Positions 15,717-23,683 of a DNA stretch of 64,000 nucleotides are shown piece by piece. Position numbers and translations under genes: made by a program. Location of the stretch: contig NZ_JACHBP010000001.1 of NCBI RefSeq assembly GCF_014200375.1, positions 434,001 through 498,000 on the forward strand, read 5' to 3'. Position 1 is the first letter of the stretch. Each line of letters opens with the position of its first letter. The notes beneath the pieces were generated by a model. It did no database searches, was not told the DNA's origin, and saw only the letters and a list, made by a program, of their open reading frames with translations. This DNA is from Terrimesophilobacter mesophilus. Lineage in GTDB: Bacteria; Actinomycetota; Actinomycetes; Actinomycetales; Microbacteriaceae.

Positions 15717-16907
15717 CTACAGCTCGCCGGCAAACGCGCGGTGTTGGAGCGAGACGAAGAGTTCGTCGAGTTTGGTGAGGTGTACATAGTGCGCGTTTTT
15801 CAACTTCTCAATCTCTTGAAAACTCCTACCGAACTTCTGCTGAAGCCCAAGCGGCGGCACTATGAACTCAATCGCCTCGAATCGACTCTTGCTGACCAAG
15901 CCTTTCATTCCACCAGTTGACGCACGTTGGACTAGTGCCTTGGCTGCGCGGAACTGCCCCAAGAGGAACCACGGATCGTGTTGTTGCGATGGAACAAGTG
16001 CGTTGATCTGCTGATTGAAAGCAACATCTCTATCCGCCATCGCCGCGTTACCAATTGAGTTGGGGCTGCCTGCGATGCATGTGACAAGTATTGCGTCACG
16101 ACCCACGACGCGGGCACGAACTCGACCTTTAGCGGATAGCCACTCGCTTGCCGCCGCCACAACTGCGGCTTCACCGCCGAGGTTGTCCGACTTCACCCAC
16201 TCAATCGAGTTTCCATAATTTTCTACATCATCACGAGGCGGTGTGTTTCCAGTAATGACCCGGCCGATCTCCCCCAGAGGCAGGCGGTCATACTTCGCGG
16301 GTCCCGACGATGGGTCACCAAACAGCTCATTGAATTCGGCGCTGACAAGCTGGTGAAGGTGAGTGAGGGCAAGGCGACGCTTGGCGCGGAGGGTGTCGGC
16401 CTGGTCGAGGATCGAGGCGATTCGGCGTTGTTCGGGGAGGGGTGGGAGGGGCACGCGAACGACGTCTATGAATCCGCGCCCAATGCCTCCCACCGTCGCC
16501 CCTCGGAAGTCGCGCAGGATTGATCGTTGCCCCTGCGGCGAATGTAGAAATCGAAAAACAAACGACGGATCTGCTCTAGAACGATCAACTTCGACCCGGA
16601 AGACATGCTCATTCACAGCTGATTCAGCGTAAGGGAAATCAAACCCCACATAGCTCGTCTTCCCGGTTGTCGCACCATCTTTCACAACCAAGATGTCCTG
16701 TGGCTGAATCTTCCCCGATTTCATCGAGTCGAAAAAGTTCTGGGGGACCGTCTTACGTCGGTCAAAGTTGAAGGTGCCGTCAGAACTAAGGTGCTCTCCC
16801 CCAATACTTGGCACACCATCAAGTTCTTCGCCTGCACCGCCTGGCGGGCGGGTCCCCGACTCAAGTGACGTTAATACGGCGGCCAACGGCACGTCATCCC
16901 ACGACAT
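15717..16907 (-). CDS. hsdS: Type I restriction-modification specificity subunit
   Basis: 396 residues with two target-recognition domains, each followed by a conserved helical spacer. TRD1 covers about 1-155 and ends in VRVPLPPLPEQRRIASILDQAD; TRD2 covers about 205-355 and ends in IEFIVPPLGLQQKFGRSFQE with its coiled-coil spacer. HsdS chooses the bipartite DNA target for both methylation and cleavage. The ATG overlaps the hsdM stop as TAATG. Both TRD-coding halves are visibly lower in GC than the central conserved region, a mosaic pattern common in shuffled specificity genes. Confidence 0.92.
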   Translation of the reverse strand: MSWDDVPLAAVLTSLESGTRPPGGAGEELDGVPSIGGEHLSSDGTFNFDRRKTVPQNFFDSMKSGKIQPQDILVVKDGATTGKTSYVGFDFPYAESAVNEHVFRVEVDRSRADPSFVFRFLHSPQGQRSILRDFRGATVGGIGRGFIDVVRVPLPPLPEQRRIASILDQADTLRAKRRLALTHLHQLVSAEFNELFGDPSSGPAKYDRLPLGEIGRVITGNTPPRDDVENYGNSIEWVKSDNLGGEAAVVAAASEWLSAKGRVRARVVGRDAILVTCIAGSPNSIGNAAMADRDVAFNQQINALVPSQQHDPWFLLGQFRAAKALVQRASTGGMKGLVSKSRFEAIEFIVPPLGLQQKFGRSFQEIEKLKNAHYVHLTKLDELFVSLQHRAFAGEL

Positions 16908-18460
16908 TATTTATCCACCAGAGATGACATCAGTACAGCCGTCGCATCCGCTATCTCCTGCTCGAGAGCTGCGAGGTCGGCGAGGATCTCGGCGGGCGGG
17001 CGGTGCTCGACCTCCTCGTGCTCGACCTCCTTGTAGCGGTTCAGGCTCAGGTCGTAGTTCTGCGCGGCGATCTCGGATTTGGGGACCAGGAAGGATTGGG
17101 CTGTTCTGGGGCGCGTTGACTCGCTCCAGGGGTCGTCGCTGGTTTCGATACGCTCGCTGCGCGAGCTACTCAACCGGCGATGGTCGGGCCTACTCAACCA
17201 ACGGGTTAGGACATCGGGGAGGTCGTTCGCCTCGGTGGGGGTGCGCTTGTCGTCGAGGGTGAAACCGTCGGCGCGCACGTCGTAGAACCACACGTCTTCG
17301 GTGCCACCCGAACTCGTCTTCGTGAAGAACAGGATCGCCGTCGACACACCCGTGTACGGCTTGAAGGTCCCGCTCGGCAGCTTCACCACGGCGTCCAGCT
17401 TATGGTCCTCCACGAGCATCCGCCGCAGCTCCCTGTGCGCCTTCGACGCACCGAACAGCACGCCATCCGGCACGATGACCGCAGCACGCCCGCCGTTCTT
17501 CAACAACCGCAGCATGAGCGCCAGGAACAGCAACTCCGTCTTCTTCGTCTTCACGACCGTCAGCAGATCCTTCGCCGTCGTCTCATAGTCGAGGCTGCCG
17601 GCGAACGGCGGATTCGCGAGCACGAGACTGTACTGGTCCACCGCATCCGCGTGCTCCTCTGCGAGTGAATCACGGCGCTGGATCGTCGCATTCTCCACCC
17701 CGTGCAGCAGCATGTTCATGCTGCCGATGCGACTCATCGCAGCATCCGAATCGAACCCGGTGAACATCGTGCGGTCGAAATGCTCGCGCAGCCGCGCATC
17801 CGCCCACAGCTCCGGATGGTGCTCCCGCACATACTCCGCCGCCGCCACCAGGAAGCCCGCCGTGCCCGCCGCGGGGTCGATGATGGTGTCCTCGGGAGTC
17901 GGCGCGACCATGTCGACCATGAGCTTGATGATGTGCCTGCTCGTGCGGAACTGCCCGTTCTGGCCGCTCGTCGCCAGCTTGCCGAGCATGTACTCGTAGA
18001 TGTCGCCCTTCGTGTCGCGGTCATCCATCGGGATGTCCTCGAGCAGGTCGACGACCTTCGACAGCAGCGCGGGTGTCGGGATCGTGAAGCGCGCGTCCTT
18101 CATGTTCGCGGCGAAACTCGAACCCTCCTCCCCCAGGCTGCGGATGAACGGAAAGACGTGACTGTCGACGATCTCGAACATCTCGGCGGCGGGGTGGTTC
18201 TTGAAGACGCTCCAGCGCAGGTCGGAAAACGGGCGCGGAGTGCGACCGAAGTCGTCGACGCCATCCGGGTAGACCGGGTTCTCGATCGGCTTACCCGTCG
18301 TATTGGCCTTGTTCTCCTTGAGAGTCTGCAACTCGTCGAGGCGCCGGATGAACAGCAGGTAGGTGATCTGCTCGATGACCTCCATCGGGTTCGCGATACC
18401 ACCGTTCCAGAACGCATTCCAGACCTTGTCGACCTTTGATTTCAGCGGACCGGTGACCAC
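16907..18460 (-). CDS. hsdM: Type I restriction-modification N6-adenine methyltransferase subunit
   Basis: 517 residues: an HsdM N-terminal helical domain (to about 150), then the N6-MTase core with the SAM-binding motif DPAAGTAGFLVAAAEY (195-210) and catalytic NPPF (about 283-286). The C-terminal tail contacts HsdS. The GTG start at 18458-18460 follows AAGGAGG. Residues about 419-440 (LSRPDHRRLSSSRSERIETS) do not look like HsdM and are encoded by a REP-like element inserted in frame at 17141-17205. The reading frame stays open, so the protein may still be functional. A GGGACTTTCGTCCC palindrome lies 30 bases upstream. Confidence 0.93.
   Translation of the reverse strand: MVTGPLKSKVDKVWNAFWNGGIANPMEVIEQITYLLFIRRLDELQTLKENKANTTGKPIENPVYPDGVDDFGRTPRPFSDLRWSVFKNHPAAEMFEIVDSHVFPFIRSLGEEGSSFAANMKDARFTIPTPALLSKVVDLLEDIPMDDRDTKGDIYEYMLGKLATSGQNGQFRTSRHIIKLMVDMVAPTPEDTIIDPAAGTAGFLVAAAEYVREHHPELWADARLREHFDRTMFTGFDSDAAMSRIGSMNMLLHGVENATIQRRDSLAEEHADAVDQYSLVLANPPFAGSLDYETTAKDLLTVVKTKKTELLFLALMLRLLKNGGRAAVIVPDGVLFGASKAHRELRRMLVEDHKLDAVVKLPSGTFKPYTGVSTAILFFTKTSSGGTEDVWFYDVRADGFTLDDKRTPTEANDLPDVLTRWLSRPDHRRLSSSRSERIETSDDPWSESTRPRTAQSFLVPKSEIAAQNYDLSLNRYKEVEHEEVEHRPPAEILADLAALEQEIADATAVLMSSLVDK
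17141..17205. repeat. REP-like palindromic repeat inserted inside hsdM
   Basis: The stretch begins ggtttcgatacgctcgctgc and contains two ctactcaacc units. It is the type of repeat that is normally intergenic in Microbacteriaceae and related genomes (gtttcgatacg...ctactcaacc). Here it lies within hsdM and is read through in frame, adding about 22 residues. I saw no second copy in this window. Confidence 0.65.
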
Positions 18461-18489
18461 GGAGCAGCGCCCTCCTTCGGGTAGGCAAC

Positions 18490-18503
18490 GGGACGAAAGT
18501 CCC
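18490..18503. promoter_or_regulatory. GGGACTTTCGTCCC palindrome upstream of hsdM
   Basis: A 14-base near-palindrome (gggacgaaagtccc on the plus strand) that resembles the core of DosR/DevR-type boxes (GGGAC-N4-GTCCC). It lies between the DoxX stop and the hsdM start, 30 bases from the GTG. It could equally be a small hairpin with a tetraloop. Confidence 0.35.
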
Positions 18504-18541
18504 TTGTGCAGTCTGCCAGAAGGTCAGCCGCAGCGGGATTC

Positions 18542-19105
18542 TCAGGGCGAGGGAACCGCCTCGTCCGCAGTCGACTCGTCCGCGGCATCCGCAACCACCC
18601 GCGCCGCATCCCGCCGCGCGACCCAGCGCCCGAGCTCCACGACCGCCGTGGACGCCGCGGCGCCCGCGGCGAGCACCCCGATGGCCAGGCCCGTCCCGCC
18701 GCGCGCACGGCCGACCGCCGCATCCAGCGACAGCTTGCCCGGCCCGCTCTCCACCAGCATGCCCAGCGCCGCGATGATGATCGCGTTGAGTTCCCAGCCG
18801 CGGTTCGCATTCCACGGCCCGTTCTTCCCGTGCACCGTGCGGATGGCGGTGGCCATCGTCGCCACGAGCCCGGTCGCCGCCAGCGGAGTCGCCGCGCCCG
18901 CAACCAGGAGCGCACCACATCCCGCCTCCGTGGCCCCGGAGAGCACCGCGTTTCGCCGCGTCGGATGCAGGCCGAGGTGCTCCATCATCTTCTCGGTGCC
19001 GTCCAGTCCACTGCCGCCGAACCATCCGAAGAGCTTCTGGGTGCCATGCCCGATGAACAACCCGCCGAGCACCATCCGGAACGCCAGTTTCGCAACGCCG
19101 ACCAT
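18542..19105 (-). CDS. DoxX family membrane protein
   Basis: About 187 residues. The DoxX signature region is clear: FRMVLGGLFIGHGTQKLFGW, then GLHPTRRNAVLSGATEAGCG and several transmembrane helices, with an Asp/Glu-rich C-terminal tail. DoxX proteins are linked to quinone- or thiol-based redox processes; the specific role is unknown. I chose the ATG at 19103-19105 because of the AGGGGTGAG sequence just upstream. It is oriented toward hsdM but separated from it by a 14-bp palindrome. Confidence 0.85.
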   Translation of the reverse strand: MVGVAKLAFRMVLGGLFIGHGTQKLFGWFGGSGLDGTEKMMEHLGLHPTRRNAVLSGATEAGCGALLVAGAATPLAATGLVATMATAIRTVHGKNGPWNANRGWELNAIIIAALGMLVESGPGKLSLDAAVGRARGGTGLAIGVLAAGAAASTAVVELGRWVARRDAARVVADAADESTADEAVPSP

Positions 19106-19235
19106 TCTCACCCCTCGCCTCCGTGTACGCATCCCACGCTATACGCGAGACGACCGCACCGCTCCCAGCCCCGGCACAGCCACCGCACAGGGCCTCACCC
19201 AGCGATTCACAAGCTCCCCGCCCTACCGTCGCAGC

Positions 19236-20231
19236 ATGAGCGAGATCGTGATCTTCGCCCCCTCACCGGTCCTCACCGTGACCGTGGAGGATCATCCGGA
19301 CGGTCCTGACGTCCACTTCCACGCCGGCGGGCAGGGAGTCTGGCAGGCGCGCATGCTGCGCAGGATCGGTGCGGACGTCACACTGTGCAGCGTGCTGTCC
19401 GGAGAGAGCGGGCGGATGCTGCGCCACCTGCTCGACGACGAGGGCATCCACGTCGTCGCGGTCGAACGCGAAGCACGCGGCGGCGCCTATGTGCACGACC
19501 GCCGCGGCGGCGAGAGGGTCAAGGTCGTCGAGACCGGCGGCGCCCCGATCAGCAGACATGACCTCGACGAGCTCTACGGCGTCACCCTGCGCGAGGGAAT
19601 GCGGGCCGACCTCGTCATCCTGAGCGGCCCCGCCGGGGAGGACACGCTCCCCGCGGACGTCTACCGTCGGCTCGCCGCGGACATCCGGACCTCCGGGCAC
19701 CCGGTCGTCGTCGACCTCGCCGGCGAACGGCTCACGGCCGCCCTCGCCGGGGGCGTGACGGTGGCGAAGGTGAGCGACGAGGAACTGCTGGCCGACGGTC
19801 GCGTGCACGCGAACACCACTGACCAGGTCATCGCCGCCATGCGCGCGATCAAGGCTGAGGGTGCTGCGACGGTCATCGTCACCCGCGCCGACAAACCCTT
19901 CCTCGTGCTCACCGACGACGCGCTCAACGAGGTGACCCCGCCGCGGATGGAGATCGCCGACACGAGCGGCGCGGGCGACTCCCTCACGGCCGGCGTTGCC
20001 GCCACGCTCGCCGCAGGCGGTACGACCGACGAGGCAGTGATGGTCGGCGCGGCGGCGGGCGCGCTCAATGTCACCCGTCATGGGCTCGGCACGGGTGACC
20101 TCGAGGCGATCACCGCGATGCGGGACCTCGTCAGGGCCCGCACGCTCGGAGACGAGGTCGACGAGGCCATGAGTCTCAGTCCCGAAGAGTTGGCGGGCCA
20201 GGTGCACGAGAGTTCGGACGACGAAGTATGA
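19236..20231 (+). CDS. PfkB family carbohydrate kinase (1-phosphofructokinase-like)
   Basis: 331 residues of ribokinase/PfkB fold. The substrate-binding Gly-rich region HAGGQGVWQARMLRRIGADV replaces the usual GGKGxN form, and the ATP/anion-hole signature DTSGAGDSLTAG near residue 250 holds the catalytic Asp. The phosphate acceptor is not certain; the family includes 1-phosphofructokinases and tagatose-6-phosphate kinases. The ATG at 19236 has no Shine-Dalgarno, but TACCGT lies seven bases before it, suggesting leaderless transcription. Its stop overlaps the surE start as ATGA. Confidence 0.82.
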   Translation: MSEIVIFAPSPVLTVTVEDHPDGPDVHFHAGGQGVWQARMLRRIGADVTLCSVLSGESGRMLRHLLDDEGIHVVAVEREARGGAYVHDRRGGERVKVVETGGAPISRHDLDELYGVTLREGMRADLVILSGPAGEDTLPADVYRRLAADIRTSGHPVVVDLAGERLTAALAGGVTVAKVSDEELLADGRVHANTTDQVIAAMRAIKAEGAATVIVTRADKPFLVLTDDALNEVTPPRMEIADTSGAGDSLTAGVAATLAAGGTTDEAVMVGAAAGALNVTRHGLGTGDLEAITAMRDLVRARTLGDEVDEAMSLSPEELAGQVHESSDDEV

Positions 20232-20977
20232 CCGTCGCCCTGGCCACCAACGACGACGGCATCGATTCCGCGGGCCTGCATCGGCTCGCCGTGCTCGCGG
20301 GCGAGGCCGGTCTCGAAGTGACAATCGCCGCGCCGGCCGCGCAGTCGAGCGGCAGCAGCGCATCCATCACCGGGGCGGCGACGGATGGCCGCATCCAGTT
20401 CGAACGCCGGGAACTCGAGGGGCTCGAGGGGGTCCCCGCGTTTGCCGTCCAGGCCGCGCCCGCGCTCATCGCCCTCATCGCCGCACACAGCGCGTTCGGC
20501 CCCGTGCCGGACCTCGTGCTCTCCGGCATCAACCGGGGCGCCAACGTCGGACGGGCGATCCTGCACTCCGGCACTGTCGGCGCCGCGCTGACCGGCGGCG
20601 TCAACGGTGCGAGGGGTCTCGCGGTCTCGCTCGACGTCGGGATGCATCCAGAGGAATTCCACTGGGATGCCGCGGCGCCCTTCGTGCGGCGACTCCTCTC
20701 GCGCCTGCAGGTCATGCCGACCGGCACGGTGTTCAACCTGAACGTCCCGAACCGTGCACGAACCGAACCCGAGCTGCGCGAGGGCTCGCTTGCGGCGTTC
20801 GGAATCGTGCAGACGACCATGACCCACAACGACGAAGAGCACGCGAGGCTCTCGGTCGCCGACACCCCTGCCGGTCAGGAACCGGGAAGTGACGCCGCCC
20901 TTCTCGCATCCGGCTTCGCGACGGTCACGAACATCGCCTCGATCGCGGAGGCCGGGGAGCCGGCGCTCCAGGACTGA
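20228..20977 (+). CDS. surE: 5'/3'-nucleotidase SurE
   Basis: 249 residues. The metal-binding start ATNDDGIDSAGL, the loop APAAQSSGSSASIT and SGINRGANVGRAILHSGTVG are the SurE signature. SurE dephosphorylates nucleoside monophosphates (and polyphosphate in some species) using divalent cations. It is translationally coupled (ATGA) to the PfkB-kinase gene, an unusual partner pairing a kinase with a phosphatase. Confidence 0.93.
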   Translation: MTVALATNDDGIDSAGLHRLAVLAGEAGLEVTIAAPAAQSSGSSASITGAATDGRIQFERRELEGLEGVPAFAVQAAPALIALIAAHSAFGPVPDLVLSGINRGANVGRAILHSGTVGAALTGGVNGARGLAVSLDVGMHPEEFHWDAAAPFVRRLLSRLQVMPTGTVFNLNVPNRARTEPELREGSLAAFGIVQTTMTHNDEEHARLSVADTPAGQEPGSDAALLASGFATVTNIASIAEAGEPALQD

Positions 20978-20980
20978 TGC

Positions 20981-21538
20981 CTACGCTGCGACCCGATCCG
21001 CAGAGCGGTGCGCCACATGCACGTCATCGAACACGCCGGCCCGAATGGCCTGGAAGACCTCGGTGGCCGCCTGCTGGATCCGCCCCTGGCGATGCGAGGC
21101 CTCCACAGCCGCAAGGCGGCGATCCTGCTCGCCGTACACGACATCCGCATCCCCTGCGTCCGTGACGAGCGTTCCGCCGAGCGATGCCACCCACGCCGAC
21201 ACGACCTGCCGCAGCGTCGAGTTGACGAGCTCGACGGCGACGTGCTGGCCACGGGCGAACGGCCGCACCTGCGTGATCATCGCGCGGGCGAGAAGGCCCG
21301 GCGCCAGAAGGTCGGCGGCCTGACGGTCCGACACGTTCTTGGGGATGCCGATGAGGGTGTCGACGTCGATGACGGCGTTCTCCGCGAGGGCAGGCGAGAA
21401 CGCCACCCTGTCACCGCGCACGAAACCGTCCGCGGCGAGGCCGACATCCGAGACGGTCGCCGCGATCATCGTTCCGACCGCGTCGATGGTCACGCGCACC
21501 TGCCCCGCGACGGGCCGCCGGAAAGTCGAAGTCGTCAT
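20981..21538 (-). CDS. Shortened medium-chain dehydrogenase/quinone oxidoreductase-like protein
   Basis: Only 185 residues, versus about 320 for the MDR family. The opening VRVTIDAVGTMIAATVSD and GFVRGDRVAFSP match the GroES-like domain. ADLLAPGLLARAMITQVRPFARGQHVAVE matches the start of the Rossmann domain, though the GxGxxG loop is lost. RAGVFDDVHVAHRSADRV matches the C-terminal end. It thus looks like a quinone oxidoreductase with internal deletions but an open frame. A degraded or repurposed enzyme is likely. The start is ATG; it is convergent with surE. Confidence 0.55.
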   Translation of the reverse strand: MTTSTFRRPVAGQVRVTIDAVGTMIAATVSDVGLAADGFVRGDRVAFSPALAENAVIDVDTLIGIPKNVSDRQAADLLAPGLLARAMITQVRPFARGQHVAVELVNSTLRQVVSAWVASLGGTLVTDAGDADVVYGEQDRRLAAVEASHRQGRIQQAATEVFQAIRAGVFDDVHVAHRSADRVAA

Positions 21539-21592
21539 ACAGGGGAAAACCGGTGATCGTGCGGAACTATTCCGCCGAAACTGAGGGTTCGA

Positions 21593-22423
21593 TCAGAACT
21601 CCTCGTTCGTCTCCGGATCGCCGCCCCACAACCGCCCGGACTCGAGCGACGAGATCGACTCGACCTCGGCATCCGTGAGTTCGAAGCCGAAAACGCCGAG
21701 GTTCTCGTGCTGCCGGGCCCCCGTCGACGCCTTCGGCAGAGGGATGCTGCCCAGCTCGACGTGCCACCTCAGCACCGCCTGCGCGGGAGTGACACCGTGA
21801 GCGCCGGCGACCGCCGTCACGATGGGGTCCGTGAGAACGGACCGCTGGCGAGCCAGCGGTGTCCAGCTCTCCGTCTGTATTCCCTTTTCGGCATGGAATG
21901 CGCGCATCTCGCCCTGAGGGAAGTGCGGGTGCAGTTCGATCTGATTCACCGTGGGCACGACACCGGTCTCCCCGATGATCACGTCCAGGTGCTCCCGCGT
22001 GAAGTTGCTCACGCCGATGGACCGGATGAGACCCTCATCCCGCAGGCCGATCATCGCCCGCCACGACTCGACGTACTTGCCGATCCTGGGCAGTGGCCAG
22101 TGGATGAGGAACAGATCGAGGTAGTCGACCCCGAGATTCCGGAGCGACTCGTGGAATCCGGCCCTCGTCTCCTCGAAACCGTGAAATCGCCCCGGCAGCT
22201 TCGACGTGATGAGGATGTCCTCGCGAGGAATCCCCGAACGTCGCACCGCCTCCCCCAGCTCGGCCTCATTCTCGTAGTTGAGAGCGGTGTCCAGCAGCCG
22301 ATAGCCTGCGCCGATGGCGCCGACCATCGCGTCGACGCCCTCGTCACCGTTCAGTTTGTAGGTTCCGAAGCCGATCGCGGGGAGCTCCCGGCCGTCGTTC
22401 AGGGTTCGCGTGGGAATCATCAT
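21593..22423 (-). CDS. Aldo/keto reductase
   Basis: About 276 residues of the NADPH-dependent TIM-barrel family. The family start PTRTLNDGRELPAIGFGTY and the catalytic tetrad positions are visible: LLDTALNYENEAELG (Asp and Tyr), ILITSKLPG (Lys) and LFLIHWPLP (His). GVSNFTREHLDVI and the cofactor-loop region SIPLPKAS follow. I chose the double ATG (22418-22423) as the start; no strong ribosome site is present. It is probably a 2,5-diketogluconate reductase-like enzyme of broad specificity. It is divergent from the MarP-like protease. Confidence 0.9.
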   Translation of the reverse strand: MMIPTRTLNDGRELPAIGFGTYKLNGDEGVDAMVGAIGAGYRLLDTALNYENEAELGEAVRRSGIPREDILITSKLPGRFHGFEETRAGFHESLRNLGVDYLDLFLIHWPLPRIGKYVESWRAMIGLRDEGLIRSIGVSNFTREHLDVIIGETGVVPTVNQIELHPHFPQGEMRAFHAEKGIQTESWTPLARQRSVLTDPIVTAVAGAHGVTPAQAVLRWHVELGSIPLPKASTGARQHENLGVFGFELTDAEVESISSLESGRLWGGDPETNEEF

Positions 22424-22486
22424 GCATCCAGTCTCGCGCAGGTTCAACGCGGTAGTCTCTGCTGGCAGGCGAGATAAGGAGCGCGA

Positions 22487-23683
22487 ATGTCCCCCTCAGG
22501 AATTCTGGATGCCTTTCTCGTGCTCCTCATCCTCGCCTACCTGAGCTTCGGTTGGATCGTGGGCTTCATCCGCAGCATGTTCGGCCTCGCCGGAATCGTG
22601 GCCGGCGGTATCGCCGCGTTCTTCGCCATCCCCCTCGTCGGCTCGTGGATCCCCTGGCCCGACTGGCGCCTGCCCATCATCCTCGTGTGCGTGTTCGCCC
22701 TCATCGCCGCGGGCCAGACGGTCGGGACCCTGGTCGGCCGCGCCATCGGCAGGCGCGTCGAGGAGACCCGGCTCGGGATCGTCGACCGGATCGCCGGCGC
22801 GATAGTGAATGCGATCGTCACAGCGCTCATCGCCTCGATGGTGGCCTTCAGTATCGGTTCGCTCGGAGTTCCGCTGCTGTCGCAGGCCATCGCCGGGTCC
22901 ACCGTCCTGCGCACGATCGACGACCTCACGCCGCCGCCCATTCAGAGCGGTCTCGCCCAATTGCGCTCGCTCGTCATCGACGACGCCATCCCGCGCATCG
23001 CCTCGGCGGCGGGTGGAGACATCTCCCCCACGGCGCCGCCGACGATACCGAAAGTCGACACCGGCACCCCGTCGCTTGCGAAGGCCGCGAAGTCGGTCGT
23101 CAAGGTGACCGGAACCGCATACCAGTGCGGCCAGAACCAGTCGGGCAGCGGGTTCGTCGTCGCGAAGAATCGGATCATGACGAACGCGCACGTCGTGGCG
23201 GGCGTGAGCCAACCGGTCGTCGAGGTGCCAGGGCAGGGCGCGCTGCCCGGCCGCATCGTCTACTTCGATCCTCGGAACGACCTCGCCATCATCGCGGTCA
23301 GCGGCCTGGGCGCGCCGCCCATCGCGCTCCGCAGCAACCTCTCCGACGGCGACGAGGCGGTGTTCGACGGGTATCCGCTCGGTGGGCCGTACCAATCGGG
23401 GTCCGCACGTGTCGAGCATGTGATGACGGTGCGCGTGAATGACATCTACGGGAAGAACCCGCACGACATGATCGTCTACCAGCTCGCAGCCCACGTGGAG
23501 GAGGGCAACTCAGGCGGCCCGTTGCTGTCCACGGGCGGCGCCGTGGCCGGGGTCGTCTTTGCGAAATCCGTCGACGTGGAGAATGTCGGATACGCGCAGA
23601 CGATGGATGAGGTCCGGCCGGTTGCCGACAGGGCTGCAGCCCTCAACACCCGAGTGTCATCCGGCTCCTGCGTCCGCCGCTAG
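22487..23683 (+). CDS. Membrane-anchored trypsin-like protease, CvpA domain + serine protease (MarP-like)
   Basis: 398 residues. The first 130 or so form a CvpA-type four-helix membrane domain (GILDAFLVLLILAYLSFGWI, then VGTLVGRAIGRRVEETRLG). The rest is a chymotrypsin-fold protease facing outward, with the triad His in MTNAHVV (about 234), Asp in DPRNDLAIIAV (about 265) and Ser in EEGNSGGPLL (about 341). Two Cys flank the catalytic domain. This is the architecture of mycobacterial MarP (Rv3671c), needed for acid and oxidative stress survival. AAGGAG precedes the ATG, and TAGTCT upstream can serve as -10. Confidence 0.9.
   Translation: MSPSGILDAFLVLLILAYLSFGWIVGFIRSMFGLAGIVAGGIAAFFAIPLVGSWIPWPDWRLPIILVCVFALIAAGQTVGTLVGRAIGRRVEETRLGIVDRIAGAIVNAIVTALIASMVAFSIGSLGVPLLSQAIAGSTVLRTIDDLTPPPIQSGLAQLRSLVIDDAIPRIASAAGGDISPTAPPTIPKVDTGTPSLAKAAKSVVKVTGTAYQCGQNQSGSGFVVAKNRIMTNAHVVAGVSQPVVEVPGQGALPGRIVYFDPRNDLAIIAVSGLGAPPIALRSNLSDGDEAVFDGYPLGGPYQSGSARVEHVMTVRVNDIYGKNPHDMIVYQLAAHVEEGNSGGPLLSTGGAVAGVVFAKSVDVENVGYAQTMDEVRPVADRAAALNTRVSSGSCVRR

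Noticed and set aside
5807-18460. A possible CRISPR array, integrase or attachment site in the defence island
   Set aside because: No regularly spaced direct repeats, no recombinase or transposase gene and no tRNA-end duplication could be found in this interval.
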